NCBI GenBank assembly: GCA_030549495.1
Contig: JAUIRK010001043.1
Coordinates: 62,001-126,000, forward strand
Length of the DNA: 64,000 nt
Direction of reading: 5' to 3'
Source: Nectonema munidae
Lineage: Eukaryota; Nematomorpha; Nectonematoida; Nectonematidae
Both the position numbers and the translations under genes were made by a program. A model generated the notes under the pieces. That model was not told the origin of the DNA. It searched no databases and worked only from the letters and a program-made list of their open reading frames with translations. Below, one piece after another: positions 1-11,931 of the stretch; within the stretch, counting starts at the first letter, position 1, and each line of letters begins with the position of its first letter.

Positions 1-2527
1 TAAAACCAGCACTGATCCTACTTCTAGTGGGCTGTCAAATTTTTAGGAAGTGGGGGGTCTTAAATCCGATTAGAGTATAATCAAATTTTATTACCTATTT
101 ATTTTACTATCTTTTTATATACCATGGCTTTGCACTTTGAACTAGTATGAAATTTGATTGTAATGAGAAGGATTAAACCATAAATTGGTTAAATTGAGGA
201 ATAACAATTTCAATCAATCAGTATTTAGATTCTAGACGATGTTCCATAAAGCTAAAAAGCACCTTCTCTTTTTAATCGTATTTATTTTCAAATTAATCTT
301 GACTTTTGATGCTATTAATTGATTTTTCTGGATTATATTTAATAAATCTGATCTATTTTATTGATTATCTTGGATCAATTTGTGTGCGTGTACGATCAAA
401 CGATTTTATAGGAAACAGCTGAAATTTATGTCAACATTGTTTTCTTCAATTGAAAAAAATTACAAAAAGAGAAAATGATTATTGCAAAAATACACATAAT
501 GTCATAAGTCTCTTTACATCAATCTCAAAAAGTTGGAAATATGCTATCTCAAGTTGTTTTATTACTTTTTGGATACACGTTTGGTAACTGTCAAATTACA
601 TCAACGAATTATCCGCTTGTCCGATAAATGGTTAAACTATGTGTTGATACTAGTGTGTGATGCTGAACAAAAAGAGAATTATAAAACTTAAAAACTTTTC
701 AAGACTATAAAACTTGCTTACACGTTTATGTTATTTACTTCAAAAATTTAGTGAAAAATGTGATTTATTTAGCAAATTTAGAAAAATACGCATATGATTG
801 CAGAGATTTACTTTTTGAATGCCTCTTTTAAGGTTCAATTCAGCATTAAGCCTTCCAAGATACTTTTACCTTTAGAATATCTCCCATGAACAAAGTTAAA
901 ACATATGCTGTCAAAATCAGCATAGAAAAGTGTTTCAGAATCCAAATTTACAAATAATTTTCAACATAAGGTAAAGATTTTAAGAATGTACGGAAACTGA
1001 AATCTTTTATATTCTGATCAAATGACATTACACAGATTTCTTTCAATTGGTTTTTGTTCTAAAAATATGATTGGCGCATTCAAGAATCCTATATGTATGT
1101 ATGTATGTATATATTGATGAATTTGTCTATTTATTTGTTTTTCAGAAACATTTGAAAGATCAAAAAACTCATTAAGACAAAACACATTTTTTGGCAAGGG
1201 TCAGAGTGCATTTACTCCACTGTAATCTCTCGTACTTGATGCAGCTTTATTGAAGAGTGGATGATATAAGTCATTGATGATGATGATGATGAATATTCGT
1301 GAATGGATAAATATGAGGAATAAAAAAAAGAAATCACACAAAATGAGAGCATTTTAAAAGCGTTCACTTCAAAATTTTCATATTTTTTTTCGAATCAATA
1401 CTTCTTTCACTGATTCCTTCATACTTTCCAAAAATTTCACTTCTTCTATTGACAGTCGATTTGGATAAATGCAAATTTGACTTATCGATTCCATGATTTT
1501 TTGGCTAAACTTTCTTTTACAAGATCTCTTATCTTCTGTATCAACTTTTCCATTTTCAAAGAAAAGACATTGGATATTTGCTTTTATTAGCAATTGCAAT
1601 GATGGCTGGGGTTTTCATTGATTTTATTGTCTTGCAATCCACAGTATCTCAATTTTTCTTCTTGCGATCAACAAAGCTCAATATCGCCATCTTTGGGATT
1701 TGACGAGTTGCGGTGCATTACAAAATTTTTTATAAATAGTTGCTTTTCATTTTAAAAAGGGGTTAAGTTTGTATATAGCGTATATTTAAGAACACTTTAA
1801 GAGAGCATTTTCTTTTCTGATCTTTAAGAAGATTTGTAATCATAATCTTAATATAATCACCTTTTTTTGTTTTTTACTTAAATTTTTTTTGATGATTTTT
1901 TCCGTTTCTCACCCTTTTTCTATTTCCAATTGAAAAATTTTTCATCTCTTACTTTCAATTTTTCATATCATTATAATTTCAATAAATCTTTGTGAAAAAT
2001 GTTCTTTTCTGGATGCTCTTTTCTGAATATATTTTTAATATCTGAAGAATAAGTGATATTTCATTTCAGCTGTGTGATTTTGAAAAAATTGGTCTTGGTT
2101 CAAATTCTAACTAAATTTAAATTTTAAAAGTATTAAATAGAGTTTTTGAAAAGATATGTCAACAATTGTCTAAATTCCATTTTTGTCCACGTTTAAGAAA
2201 CTCTTTACTGAGCGAGTTTTCGCATTAACAAATGTTCGTGTATATAATTTGATCCACTAGTTTAAAATACTATGATGCTTTTATTTAAAATGGAATACTT
2301 CTCAAATACCCTAAAAACAGGAATTAGAGCTTTACAAGAGAGATAAAAAAATTTTTTTTTGATTCTTATTGATTTTCAGTTGCAAATACTGTGTATATCA
2401 ACACGTTTGAATGCGAATTTTTTATTCTAAATATTTTTGCAGTGTATATTTAGACTATAGGTATAGTATTGATTTTTTGGATTTTTTAGTTTTCGGTAAT
2501 CTTCCAAAGCTGAACATTTGATAAGGA
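1..2527. other. Non-coding AT-rich stretch with one SINE remnant and two microsatellites
   Basis: No frame here looks like a gene; the open frames are short and rich in the F/K/I/L codons expected from AT-rich noise. It contains a TATG tetranucleotide run near 1093-1112, a GAT trinucleotide run near 1270-1292, and the SINE remnant listed separately at about 832-876. Confidence 0.6.
832..876 (+). repeat. Diverged fragment of the tRNA-derived SINE family
   Basis: Contains GGTTCAATTCAGCATTAAGC followed by CCTTC and then ACTTTTACCTT. These blocks match, in the same order, the B-box region, body and 3' end of the SINE copies at 20.7, 22.8 and 61.4 kb. The A-box end is not recognisable and part of the body is missing, so this is an old, internally deleted copy. 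Confidence 0.5.
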
Positions 2528-2600
2528 TGCTCACAATCAAGAATCGAACACAGACCATCTGGATCGAAAGCCAACTCTCCCACCACTAGGCTATCCACGG
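2528..2600 (-). repeat. tRNA-like sequence, probable head of a second SINE family
   Basis: The minus strand reads TAGCCTAGTGGTGGGAGAG, which fits the RNA polymerase III A box, and about 35 bases later GTGTTCGATTC, which fits the B box. The stems do not fold into a clean cloverleaf, so a tRNA-derived SINE head or a tRNA pseudogene is more likely than a working tRNA. It differs from the other SINE family in the window. Confidence 0.4.
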
Positions 2601-5600
2601 ACAAATTTATTTGCTTTAAAAAATGTTAAATCTAAACAAATTTCAAATCATACATCTTGTTCAATTATGAATATATTTCAAGTTACAAGTAAGTATATTA
2701 TTGACTACATCTACTGTTTAAACTTGTTATTTTTACTTTCAAGTGTTTATATACAGTATTTTTAACTAGAAAAAATGAATGTCAAAATTTTTTATTTTAT
2801 TTTTAGCAAACTTTAATGTAAAAAGTAAAAAAAAATATAAAAAAAATTTCCTAAAAAATTTAAATTTGAAATCTCTTTTTATCAATTTATCTTCCAGCAA
2901 TTTGTTATCTTAAATGAAACTCCAAGGACAAGATATTTTCATATATATTTTTTGGGGCAAACTACACAAAAGCAGTAAAGTACCCTTATGCCCAATATGT
3001 TTATTTTGGTTCCCTGGAATAATTAACTTAAACAAACTCTCTTTAAACATCCTGCCTTGGTGCACATGTGTTTCATAAATGAAATGAGCAATAATAATTT
3101 AAAGATATTCTATATAAAATATTTAATGTTTTGTAAAAAAATTATCTTTCATATGATGTATACCATAACTTACAGTTAAATATATATTATATGTATAGTG
3201 TACGTTATGCTTGAATAAAAAATCCCAAAAATCGTAACACATATGGGGTGGCGAAAACTTTATGATATATTAGGGTATCCTAATCTAAAAAAATGTAGCT
3301 ATTAAGCTATGGTTATCATACCAAAACACAAAATAGCCGTATACACTGATAAATGTGTAGTAGTTAACACTATATAAAGTGGTAGCCAGTAAAGGCTGCG
3401 TATCCCGGGCCACTCTAGCGGATTTACGCGACCATTTGTGCATATAAAAACTTTATAAAATGAACATTCATACCTCATATCCGATTATGTCAAGTTATCT
3501 AGCATCAGTAAAGTGCAAGACGCACCCCGACACTTTTGCATCACCAAAGCTCCATTTGTTTCTTTAGGTAAAGTCCATTTTTTGCATCAAACAAATTCCT
3601 TGCATAAAAAGACTGGCATTTAAAATGATATTCTTTCTTTTTTCCAAAATGTGTTGAGGTTAAAATTTGGAATCTTATTCTTGACTTATTCTAAAGCCAA
3701 GTCTATTACTTGTTCTTTTTAAACAAACAAGTAAATAAAATATTTGACTACTTTCAGCGCTTTGAACAAATAAATATCAACTTTCACATTTTTTAAACTC
3801 TTTTTCTATCGCATCACCCTAAAATATAAAAATACCTTTGGATAAAAAGTTTTTGATTGGAAATTTTAGATAAAGATTCATTAAGTACAACGGTAAAAAC
3901 TTTATTTAGAGGAAGTTTCGGCTTTATAAAAGAACTTTTGGATGATATATTATTTATTGGAATAAAAACGAAAAAATTTAAAAAATATTTTCAAAAAGTT
4001 CACATTTTTTAGTTTTTATTGAATAAAAGATTTTATATAGATCTTTTTTTAATTTTAACTAATAAAATTAGTTACAGGACATTTTAAGTTGATTTATTTT
4101 TTAAATTAATATGGGCATATTAACGCCCTCTATATACAATAATTTAATTTAAATTAATGCATAAAAATTTAAACTATCAGCATGAATATAATTATGAAAC
4201 TATTTAATGTCTAGTATAAAGTTAAAAAATGGGAAATTCATAAATTGATTAATATTTTTTGAAAATGTATCATTTGCAATTTATTTTCAATTTTTTGGTA
4301 GTAAAACTGAGAGACATGCTATTTTTTAACCATTATTTGTTCCAATATGTGAAATTTGAGTTAAAGGCTTTTATTCTTTTGATAAATAATTGCGACTTTC
4401 ATTTCTTATTTTTTATTTTTTTAAGACATATATTGGAAAAAAAATTTGTATACAGGAAAGATCTTTGCTGATTTTTCTTCCTCATAACAAGTTGGGATTT
4501 TAAAGAAGATCGCGACTTTTTTAAAGAATCGATCATGATGACGTTGATTCACTGTAATGATTCGATAATCCCAAACATTAATCTTCCGATCTGATTTTAA
4601 TACGATTTAAATTCACTGAATCAAAAGAAAGTATCTAACGAATTAAAATGGGATATGCATTGAATAGCCAATTAGAAATAACGAAAATAATTGATTGAAA
4701 GAAAATCTACATTACATCATAAAGACTTAGACTTGTTGCATTTTTGTGATGAAATTTTTTCAGATACTCAATTACAAGTAAGTTTGCCATATTAGAGTTA
4801 TGTATATTTGAAAAGTAGGTGAATTTACTTTCTTGTGATTGCAAAATATGTATTTACTAATATGTGATATTTTGACTTTTTTTTTATCCAATTAGAGAAT
4901 AAAATAAGATTTAAAAGAAATGATATACATTTTAATAATTTTTCTGTTTAAAAAGGGTGAAATTTGTTTTAAAATGTCATCAGATATTTCAGCTGTGATT
5001 CTAATCATGATTTTCAGGATATCTCCAAATCTATGCCGTTATTCTGAATTTTTCACAAATGATCTCGCTCAGGCCAAAAGTTGTTCCTGTATCACAAGCT
5101 GTTGTTAACATTGTCTCCAATCCAAGGCACCATTTTATAATGTCTAGGCATTTTTTATTTTCTTTTCAAATATCACCATCTTTCCTTATTTTTAAGTAAA
5201 ATTTGTGTGAACCTTTTTCAGGCTGAATAAAAAACTTAGTCTACCATTTTAATGATTGGAATATCAGAGGCATCTAGTAATAGTATAAATTTGGATACAA
5301 ATTATTACTAATGTTGTGCATTTGAAAGAAGCGCTATTAAGGTCATCTTAACTATTGAAAAATTACCAAAAAAAAACGTTTAAAAAAAAATATTTAAACA
5401 AAAAAATAAATTATAATTTCAAATTACAACAATGTAATGATAATTAATTACATCAGAATTACTAACTATAAAATTAATCATATGACAAAAACTAACTTTA
5501 AAATTAATTAAATTTATTAGTAAATTAGATTTACTAAATATATCGGCTCAGTTATCGTTTGAGCAATTAACATAATGGTCAATTTTCCGTTTACATATTA

Positions 5601-5723
5601 TTCGATAAAACAAACTTGGAAACTGGTGTATATAGACGAGGATTTAATATAACTTAAAATACTTTTGTCTCAATGGTAGGAAAGTTGAATTGTAAACTTT
5701 CTTTGCAGTATAGGTAGTCTAGA
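2601..5723. other. Non-coding stretch, nothing recognised
   Basis: AT-rich sequence without a supportable gene or a clear repeat. A short GC-rich patch near 3390-3440 stands out from the background but matches nothing I can name. Confidence 0.5.
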
Positions 5724-6069
5724 CACTGAAAACAAAAAGTACTTACTCTAAGGGCTCTAAATGTCTAGGGTAACAATGCATAACTTTACTATTCTTGATA
5801 ATTAAAATAGTATTTAATCATGGTAAATTTACTATTTTTAGCTATTTTTATTTAAGTTCTCCATATCATTAGCATATTATCCAAATATTGGTATTGATGA
5901 CATAACAGAAAAATATTGAAAATATTTATATTTATTAAAAAAATGAGTAAAAGATATCAATTTACATTCCTAGATTTTAAATATTACTATAAAAATGGTT
6001 TAAACTAAATGTTATCACTTTTGTTTGATTTGCATATAGTTGTGAAATTACCTCTTTTTATTTTAAGTG
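5724..6069. mobile_element. MITE, copy 1 of a pair (CACTGAAAA... ends)
   Basis: Begins CACTGAAAACAAAAAGT and ends TTTTTATTTTAAGTG, so the two ends are imperfect inverted repeats of about 18 bp. The internal blocks, including the 3' part TGTGAAATTACCTCTTTTTA, recur in the same order at 7886-8195. At about 346 bp and without coding capacity this is a non-autonomous DNA transposon. No clear target duplication is visible, so the superfamily is open. Confidence 0.5.
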
Positions 6070-7885
6070 AATGGAAGGTGACTTTTCACTTCTTTTCAAA
6101 ACTTAAACCCCTTTTTTCCAAAGGAAATGGAATGGTGAAAATTTGAAAAAATTGTTTATCAAAAGAAGGAAAAATCACAAGACTTCTTTTTTTATGGAGA
6201 GAGGTAGGCTTTGCTGCCGGTTCTGAAATACCGAAACGTTCCCGGTTCTAAAAATTTGGGAAGCGTCACGTAACCGAAAAGTATTCCCGATTCCGAGAAT
6301 AACTTAGTTGTAATTGATTTATTTCACTATGCAATTCTTTGCATAAAACTTTACTGCACTTCATTCATATAAAATCTTTAGACACAAGGTTTAAGTTTCA
6401 CAAACCTTATTGATGATATGGCCCTGTGTTTTTGAAATACGGACTCAAACATGTGTTCAATTTTTGCGATTAAACACGTAAACTCTTCAGCAGGAATAAG
6501 TGATCATAGATCTTGATTATAGGATAAGCTTTATAGATTTGGAGTATTCAATTGATTAATTACAAAACATACTAGCTATGAAGTGGGGTCATGTCAAATC
6601 ACATTTTGCCAGTTATATTGCAAACAACTTTTGCTAGGCGTTAGTGCATGTATATGCTTAAATGAAATAAACCATTAATTGATTTTTGATTAAAATGAAA
6701 ATATTTTGAGCCAAAATCTAAATATTATACCAATCTTGCTTTTATTTGATTGCCATGATTTTCAAAATAAATTAAAAGACTTTGCATTAAGGGAGCATTG
6801 AACTGAACGCCGTAAAATGATATATCAATCACTTCTTTCAGTATAGAACCTATAGACCTTGGATTGAAAGAGAACGAGCTTTTTCTAATGCTGGCTTCTT
6901 TGTAACTTAAGCTATTAAAATTTCTTCGTGATCTAATAGAGGAAATTAAAATAACAATTAAAACACATATACTTTGAATTGATCTTTTATATGACAAAAC
7001 CTACAAAAATATGATATCATTTGACAAATTGTTGCGTGCATGCATATCTGAGCTAAATATGAACTCTCATTTTTTGCATAATATTTAGTAACGTCATTTA
7101 AATATAGAGAAATCCAACTTTTAAGAAATTGAATTTTTTTTAAAAAACAAAATTTTTTTTATTTATAATTAACAATGTTTTATAATTTATATTTTTTTTT
7201 ATGAATTGACACTCTAATAATATGAGATACGATTCGTGATGGTAATCGGTGAAAATGAACCCATTATTATTGACCAATGAATAAGACTCGCCATAACGAA
7301 ACCATAATTGACAGGTATAAGTCAAATCATGTCTTTTTAAAATCAGCTCTAATAAGTTTGAGTTGGATTTTTGCCATCTTCTTCACGAACAATTTGTCTG
7401 CCTTATGTACCAAAATTTGGCAAAAATTAGATGGTTAAGTGATCGGTTAAAAGATATTAGACGATAAAGTAACTTGTTAACCAAAACTTCGTTAATTACC
7501 ATCACAAGATTCCAGAAAAATGACAAAATTTAGGCAACTTACCTGGCCATATCTGACTTTGCTCAGACTATGTTTTGCAAATTCTTAAATCCAAAATGAT
7601 TAAAAAAAACTGAATTGCTAAAACGGTTCTAGTCGCGGAAGCTGACTTTTGATATTTCTTCCACTTCAACCAGGTTAACATTGTGAAAATAAGAGTTCCC
7701 ATGGAGAAACAGATTTAGTTCTCTCAACTAATGTATTTAATTTAACATTTAGCAACCAAGCAAGTTGTTTTTGATGGGTAAATACAGCGAATGCATTAGA
7801 TGCCATTTTTAGAAGAAGTCAAATAAGCTAAGTAGTACTTTTATTTTTCAATTTCCTACCTTCAAATAAAAGTTAACATTAAAGA
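6070..7885. other. Non-coding stretch between two MITE copies
   Basis: No gene is supported. The minus-strand open frames near 6.7-7.3 kb have the composition of translated AT-rich noise. A GC-richer patch at 6200-6300 with repeated CCGATTCC/CCGGTTC-type words may be a transposon end, but no partner end was found. Confidence 0.45.
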
Positions 7886-8195
7886 CACTGAAAAGAAAAA
7901 GTGATGATAATTAAAATACCATCGTTGTAGTAAATTTACTCTCAATGAGGTGGAACTTCTGACTGAAAAATCATCTTTAAAACTAAAGATTTTTAAGTTC
8001 TCTCTATATCAATAATAATGGTATTGCTGACGTACCAGAAAAATATTGTAAATATATATTGATTCTAAAAATTTAGTGAAAATTGCCAATTTTCATACAT
8101 TAAAAGTATTATTACAATAAAATTGGTAAAATTTAATTTTACCATTTTATTGTGGACTTTTATAGTCGTGAAATTACCTCTTTTTATTTTAAGTG
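7886..8195. mobile_element. MITE, copy 2 of a pair (CACTGAAAA... ends)
   Basis: Starts CACTGAAAAGAAAAAGTG and ends TTTTTATTTTAAGTG. It is homologous to 5724-6069 in the same orientation, about 2.16 kb downstream. Blocks such as TTTAAGTTCTC, GGTATTG(A/C)TGACGTA and ACCTCTTTTTATTTTAAGTG are shared, but the middle has diverged by indels. The copies could be two old insertions or an old local duplication. Confidence 0.5.
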
Positions 8196-9173
8196 GATTA
8201 GATTCCGATTTTCGTTGTGTTATAAGTTTTAGCGCCATCTGGCATTTTTAAAACAGGCAGCTATTGCTTGATGCTGAATTTCTTAGTTCCACTTCTCATC
8301 AGAAGGCCGATCAAAGTATGTCGTTATCAGAATTTAAAATAAAGTCTATTTTTTCTCGGATTTAAACGCTTCCGAATCATGTTAAATAAGCAGGATATAA
8401 TTTTTACGACTTTTCAAAACTTTTAAATGTCAATAATCTCATATGTTAAAGTCCATACCGTATACCTCTTCCCAAAATTTAGTTGTATGCTTTTGACAAA
8501 TTAATTATTTGGATTGTCAAAAATTTTTGCTATACCAATTTGTAAATTAATTTTCTTTATTTTATTTTTTTATTATCAATCAAAAGATAATAATAATATA
8601 GTTGAGATAATTTCCTCTTTATTGGGATATTTCGAGACTCTTCGGTCTTTCCCCAACCGGTTACTTAGATATAATAAAAAGAGATATTTGAGGAAGGGTG
8701 TTTAAAATATAAAATATAAGATGTCAAAACAAAAAATATGAAAATCCTTTTTAATATTATGCTAGTTAGATTTGAAGATTGCTAAATATTATAAAATTAG
8801 AAGTTAGCTGCATCCTCTCTAAAAATGAGTTCTATAGATAGATGGCGTTAATAATATATAAACACAATAATAATCCTTCTTTTTTTGTTTATGCACTATA
8901 TTTTTTTGCTATAATTCGTAAAGCAGAATAAGAATAAGTACAGGCAGAATAAGTTAAAATAAATAAAATTTTAATACTCTATTAATTTTTTTTTTAAATT
9001 TGTAAAAAAAATAATAATAATAAAGTGGAGAATTATAACTTTTATATCTCTTTTTTTGAGTACTAGATCCGCCATCTTAAATTTAGGATTGGCAGAAGGT
9101 ATAAGTCCCAAAACAGTTTCAGCAACGTGTTAGGTTTGTCATAGTCGGTTTTCAAGCTTCTCTAGGAGTCTGC
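8196..9173. other. Non-coding stretch
   Basis: No gene is supported. A 17-bp word, AGATGGCGTTAATAATA, near 8840-8856 recurs near 37340-37356. Otherwise the sequence is AT-rich with poly-A/T runs. Confidence 0.5.
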
Positions 9174-9181
9174 TTGTAGGA

Positions 9182-9520
9182 CAAGCCCGTAGCCAGCGAG
9201 GGCAGGAGGGAGCTAAGCCACCCCCCCCCCCCCCCCCCAACTCAGATTCAGAGCCCCCCAACCTAATATATTTCGATATCAATAAAGGGTTCAAAAAAGT
9301 GTTTATTTTTAGACTATATATAAAAATTTGGTACTTATTAGTTATCTCCCTCCCACTTTAAATTTTTTTTCAGTAATTTACTAAAAAAAATTTATTTGAA
9401 TGAGGGAGAGATAACCCATAAGTACCAAAAAAATTTTTGTGAAAATATTTAGCCCCCCCCCCCCCCCTCCCCAAAAATTTTTCCAGCCCTCCCAATTGAA
9501 AAGTCCTAGCTACGGGCCTG
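9182..9520. mobile_element. hAT-superfamily MITE with 8-bp target duplication
   Basis: The element starts CAAGCCCGTAGCCAG and ends with the complement of CAGGCCCGTAGCTAG, giving terminal inverted repeats of 15 bp with 13 matches. It is flanked on both sides by the direct repeat TTGTAGGA (9174-9181 and 9521-9528). An 8-bp duplication with CA(A/G)G-type ends is the hAT signature. Inside is a second inverted repeat (near 9330-9358 and 9403-9428, GGTACTTATTAGTTATCTC and its near complement) and two poly-C runs at 9221-9238 and 9453-9467. At 339 bp it has no coding capacity. The exact duplication suggests a recent insertion. Confidence 0.85.
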
Positions 9521-9528
9521 TTGTAGGA

Positions 9529-11869
9529 CAGAATTTGGCCTCTGGACAATTCATCTTCTAAATATATTGATATTGATTTAGCCTTTAGGCTGAATTGTCC
9601 AAAGGGCGATTCCAAAGCCCAAATTATCCTTGAATTTTTACTATATATGGGATGGAGTCAAAATCCGGAAATAGTTTGTTCTTAGTCTAGAATGCCCTAA
9701 AATGTTATAGCACATATATCTCTTTTTTATCGTGGTTTTCTTCCTCTGAATAATTCAAAGGTTTGTACGGTTAGGTAGTGTGCTTTCACGATTCGATCCT
9801 AACCTTGTTAGCAATCAAGCTAACATTAAACCTTAGGAATGTTTTTTGTGATAGGATACACACACACAGACACATTTAGAACAACAAGATCTTGTAGATT
9901 TTTCGCAATTTGGATATTGCCATTTTTTAGGATTGGAAGTTATTTGCTTTAAATCTATACTTTTTATCATAGCACAGGGAATAAAAACTGAGCTAATTTT
10001 AGGTTGAAATCAAGTAGTACCAATTTGATTGACAGCTCCCCTTATGTGATAATGTTAACAGTCAATATATTTATTAATCAAATATATATATAATGAATAA
10101 TTTAAAAAATTTTGTGAAAAAATATGTCTGCCTACAAATGTAGGCAATTAGCTAAAATATGGTTTTTATGTTCAATTATTATCAATTAATTTTCGATCAC
10201 ATATGAAAAATATAAAGATTTGTGTTTAATTCGCAAACATGGATAATTAGTCAGCATCTTAATTATTTTTCAGAAACATACCTAGTATGCGGGGATAATC
10301 CATTTCATAATTTCAGAAACATCGAGCTTCATCTTCTAAGAGATTACCATAAGGCATAAAAATGACGAAATAGTTGTTGGGGTTATAATATACCCATTTT
10401 GCTTTATTTGCGTTGCACACTTTTGAATTCAACACTTTTTTCCTTGCGTCAAAATTTGTTTACGTAGAAAACTTGCACCGCCTTTTTTAGTTAATTAATT
10501 CTAGTACCAAAGTACGGAATAAAAATGCTAGATTTTGCGGTATTTTGAATGAAAAAATGTAGCAAATTTTTAAAAACCTTTGTCTACATATGGTGTAGAA
10601 AGGGAGATAGATAAAATAGGTTTTCCAAGAGAAATCCTAAAACCAAAATTTAGTAGGATGGAATGGTAAAAATTTGGACAATTTGCGAAAAATCTAACAA
10701 ACTGGAAGCACACAGATGGTGCGAGTGTAGATGAAGCATTTTGCGTTTAAACGAAATGAAGGAAGTTTTTCATCCTCTCATCACATCTTGAATCAATCAA
10801 ATGATCACTACCGCTTTTTCATCTTTTGCTTCACGCGATCTAATTAATTTATTTTCAATTTTCAGTACATCTACTATAAAATACAAGAAAGATTTATAGA
10901 GCCTAAGATTTTTCAATGATTTTTGTGTTCATCATCATCATCATCATCATCATTCACCATATTATATTTATATGATTGCGTTTTCCAAAACAGAGGGAAA
11001 AGCATGATGATATCATTCAAACTTTTCTTTTGTATCGGAAGAGACAGCATAATAAATGACGAAAATGTTGCGGATTGTATTGTTTTATCATAGACGTTTG
11101 AGTTCATAAGATGACGAATGACATAAAACACATATGTATTATTATATAATATAATGGTAAAAGTTGAAATTACTTGCGTTTCTATTTTGCACTATTTCCT
11201 CCTATCCACTAGCTTTCTATAACAATAAATTCCGCGTTCACAAATGGTAAGCATAATAATTTACTACCTTTTTAGTTTTTTAGTTAATAAATCTACCACC
11301 ATATGGGTTTGCGATGATACTATAGTATAGGGAGTGTGACTCAAAGAAAAATTTACTATCTGGACGACTCGTATCCCACTCAGGACATGAACATTTGGCC
11401 ACTGGACATTTGACCATGTTGACATTCGTCCAGTTAAAATAAAAAAATTTTTTTTTACATTTTCACAAATTTTTTTCCTGGATTTATAATTTGATTATTA
11501 TTAAATAAGATATCGGCTGGTCAGTTATTTGGTTAAAGAGCGTAGTAAAAAACTTCTCCGATTGGCACTTTGTCCCTTAAAACCAAATTTTGCAATATTC
11601 AGGTATGTGAGTATAAAAAGAAAGCAATTTCTTAAATAAACAAAAAATGTAATAATTTTTTTTTCAATAAACTTTTTAAAAACAAAAAAATAAAATCTTG
11701 TATTTATATATTTTTTATTGATTTAAAATTTTGTAAAAAAATTTTTTAAAAAATAATTCTAATAAAACTTTTTTGATAAAAATATGGGATTTGTTTTATT
11801 ACTTTTTCATTAACACAAAATGACGATCAAAGTTACTTTACTTTGCAAACCTTGCGTTTAGCGAATCAA
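9529..11869. other. Non-coding stretch with small palindrome and CAT repeat
   Basis: No gene is supported. A 10-bp perfect inverted repeat GGACAATTCA/TGAATTGTCC sits at 9544-9600. A CAT trinucleotide run is at about 10929-10954; the acidic open frame across it is only the translated repeat. A patch at 11385-11440 repeats the word GACATTTG(G/A)CC. Confidence 0.5.
10929..10954. repeat. (CAT)n microsatellite
   Basis: About eight to nine consecutive CAT/ATC units in otherwise non-coding sequence. Confidence 0.85.
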
Positions 11870-11931
11870 AATGAAAAGCATGTTGCCCACTGTGGCCACA
11901 TAGGTTGCAGTGGCCTAATCCCGGCCCTGAA

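Noticed and set aside
9370-9615. 81-codon minus-strand frame
   Set aside because: It lies across the hAT MITE with its poly-C run and inverted repeat (glycine run), an artefact of the element.
9768-9830. Possible tRNA-like segment (GATTCGATCC with a TAGCTTGATTG-like partner on the other strand)
   Set aside because: A and B boxes can only be forced with several mismatches; there is no cloverleaf and no similarity to the SINE families.
11870-11931. Possible hAT end (complement of CAGGGCCGGGATTAGGCC)
   Set aside because: The end looks right for hAT, but no matching second end or 8-bp duplication was found, so it is not listed as an element.
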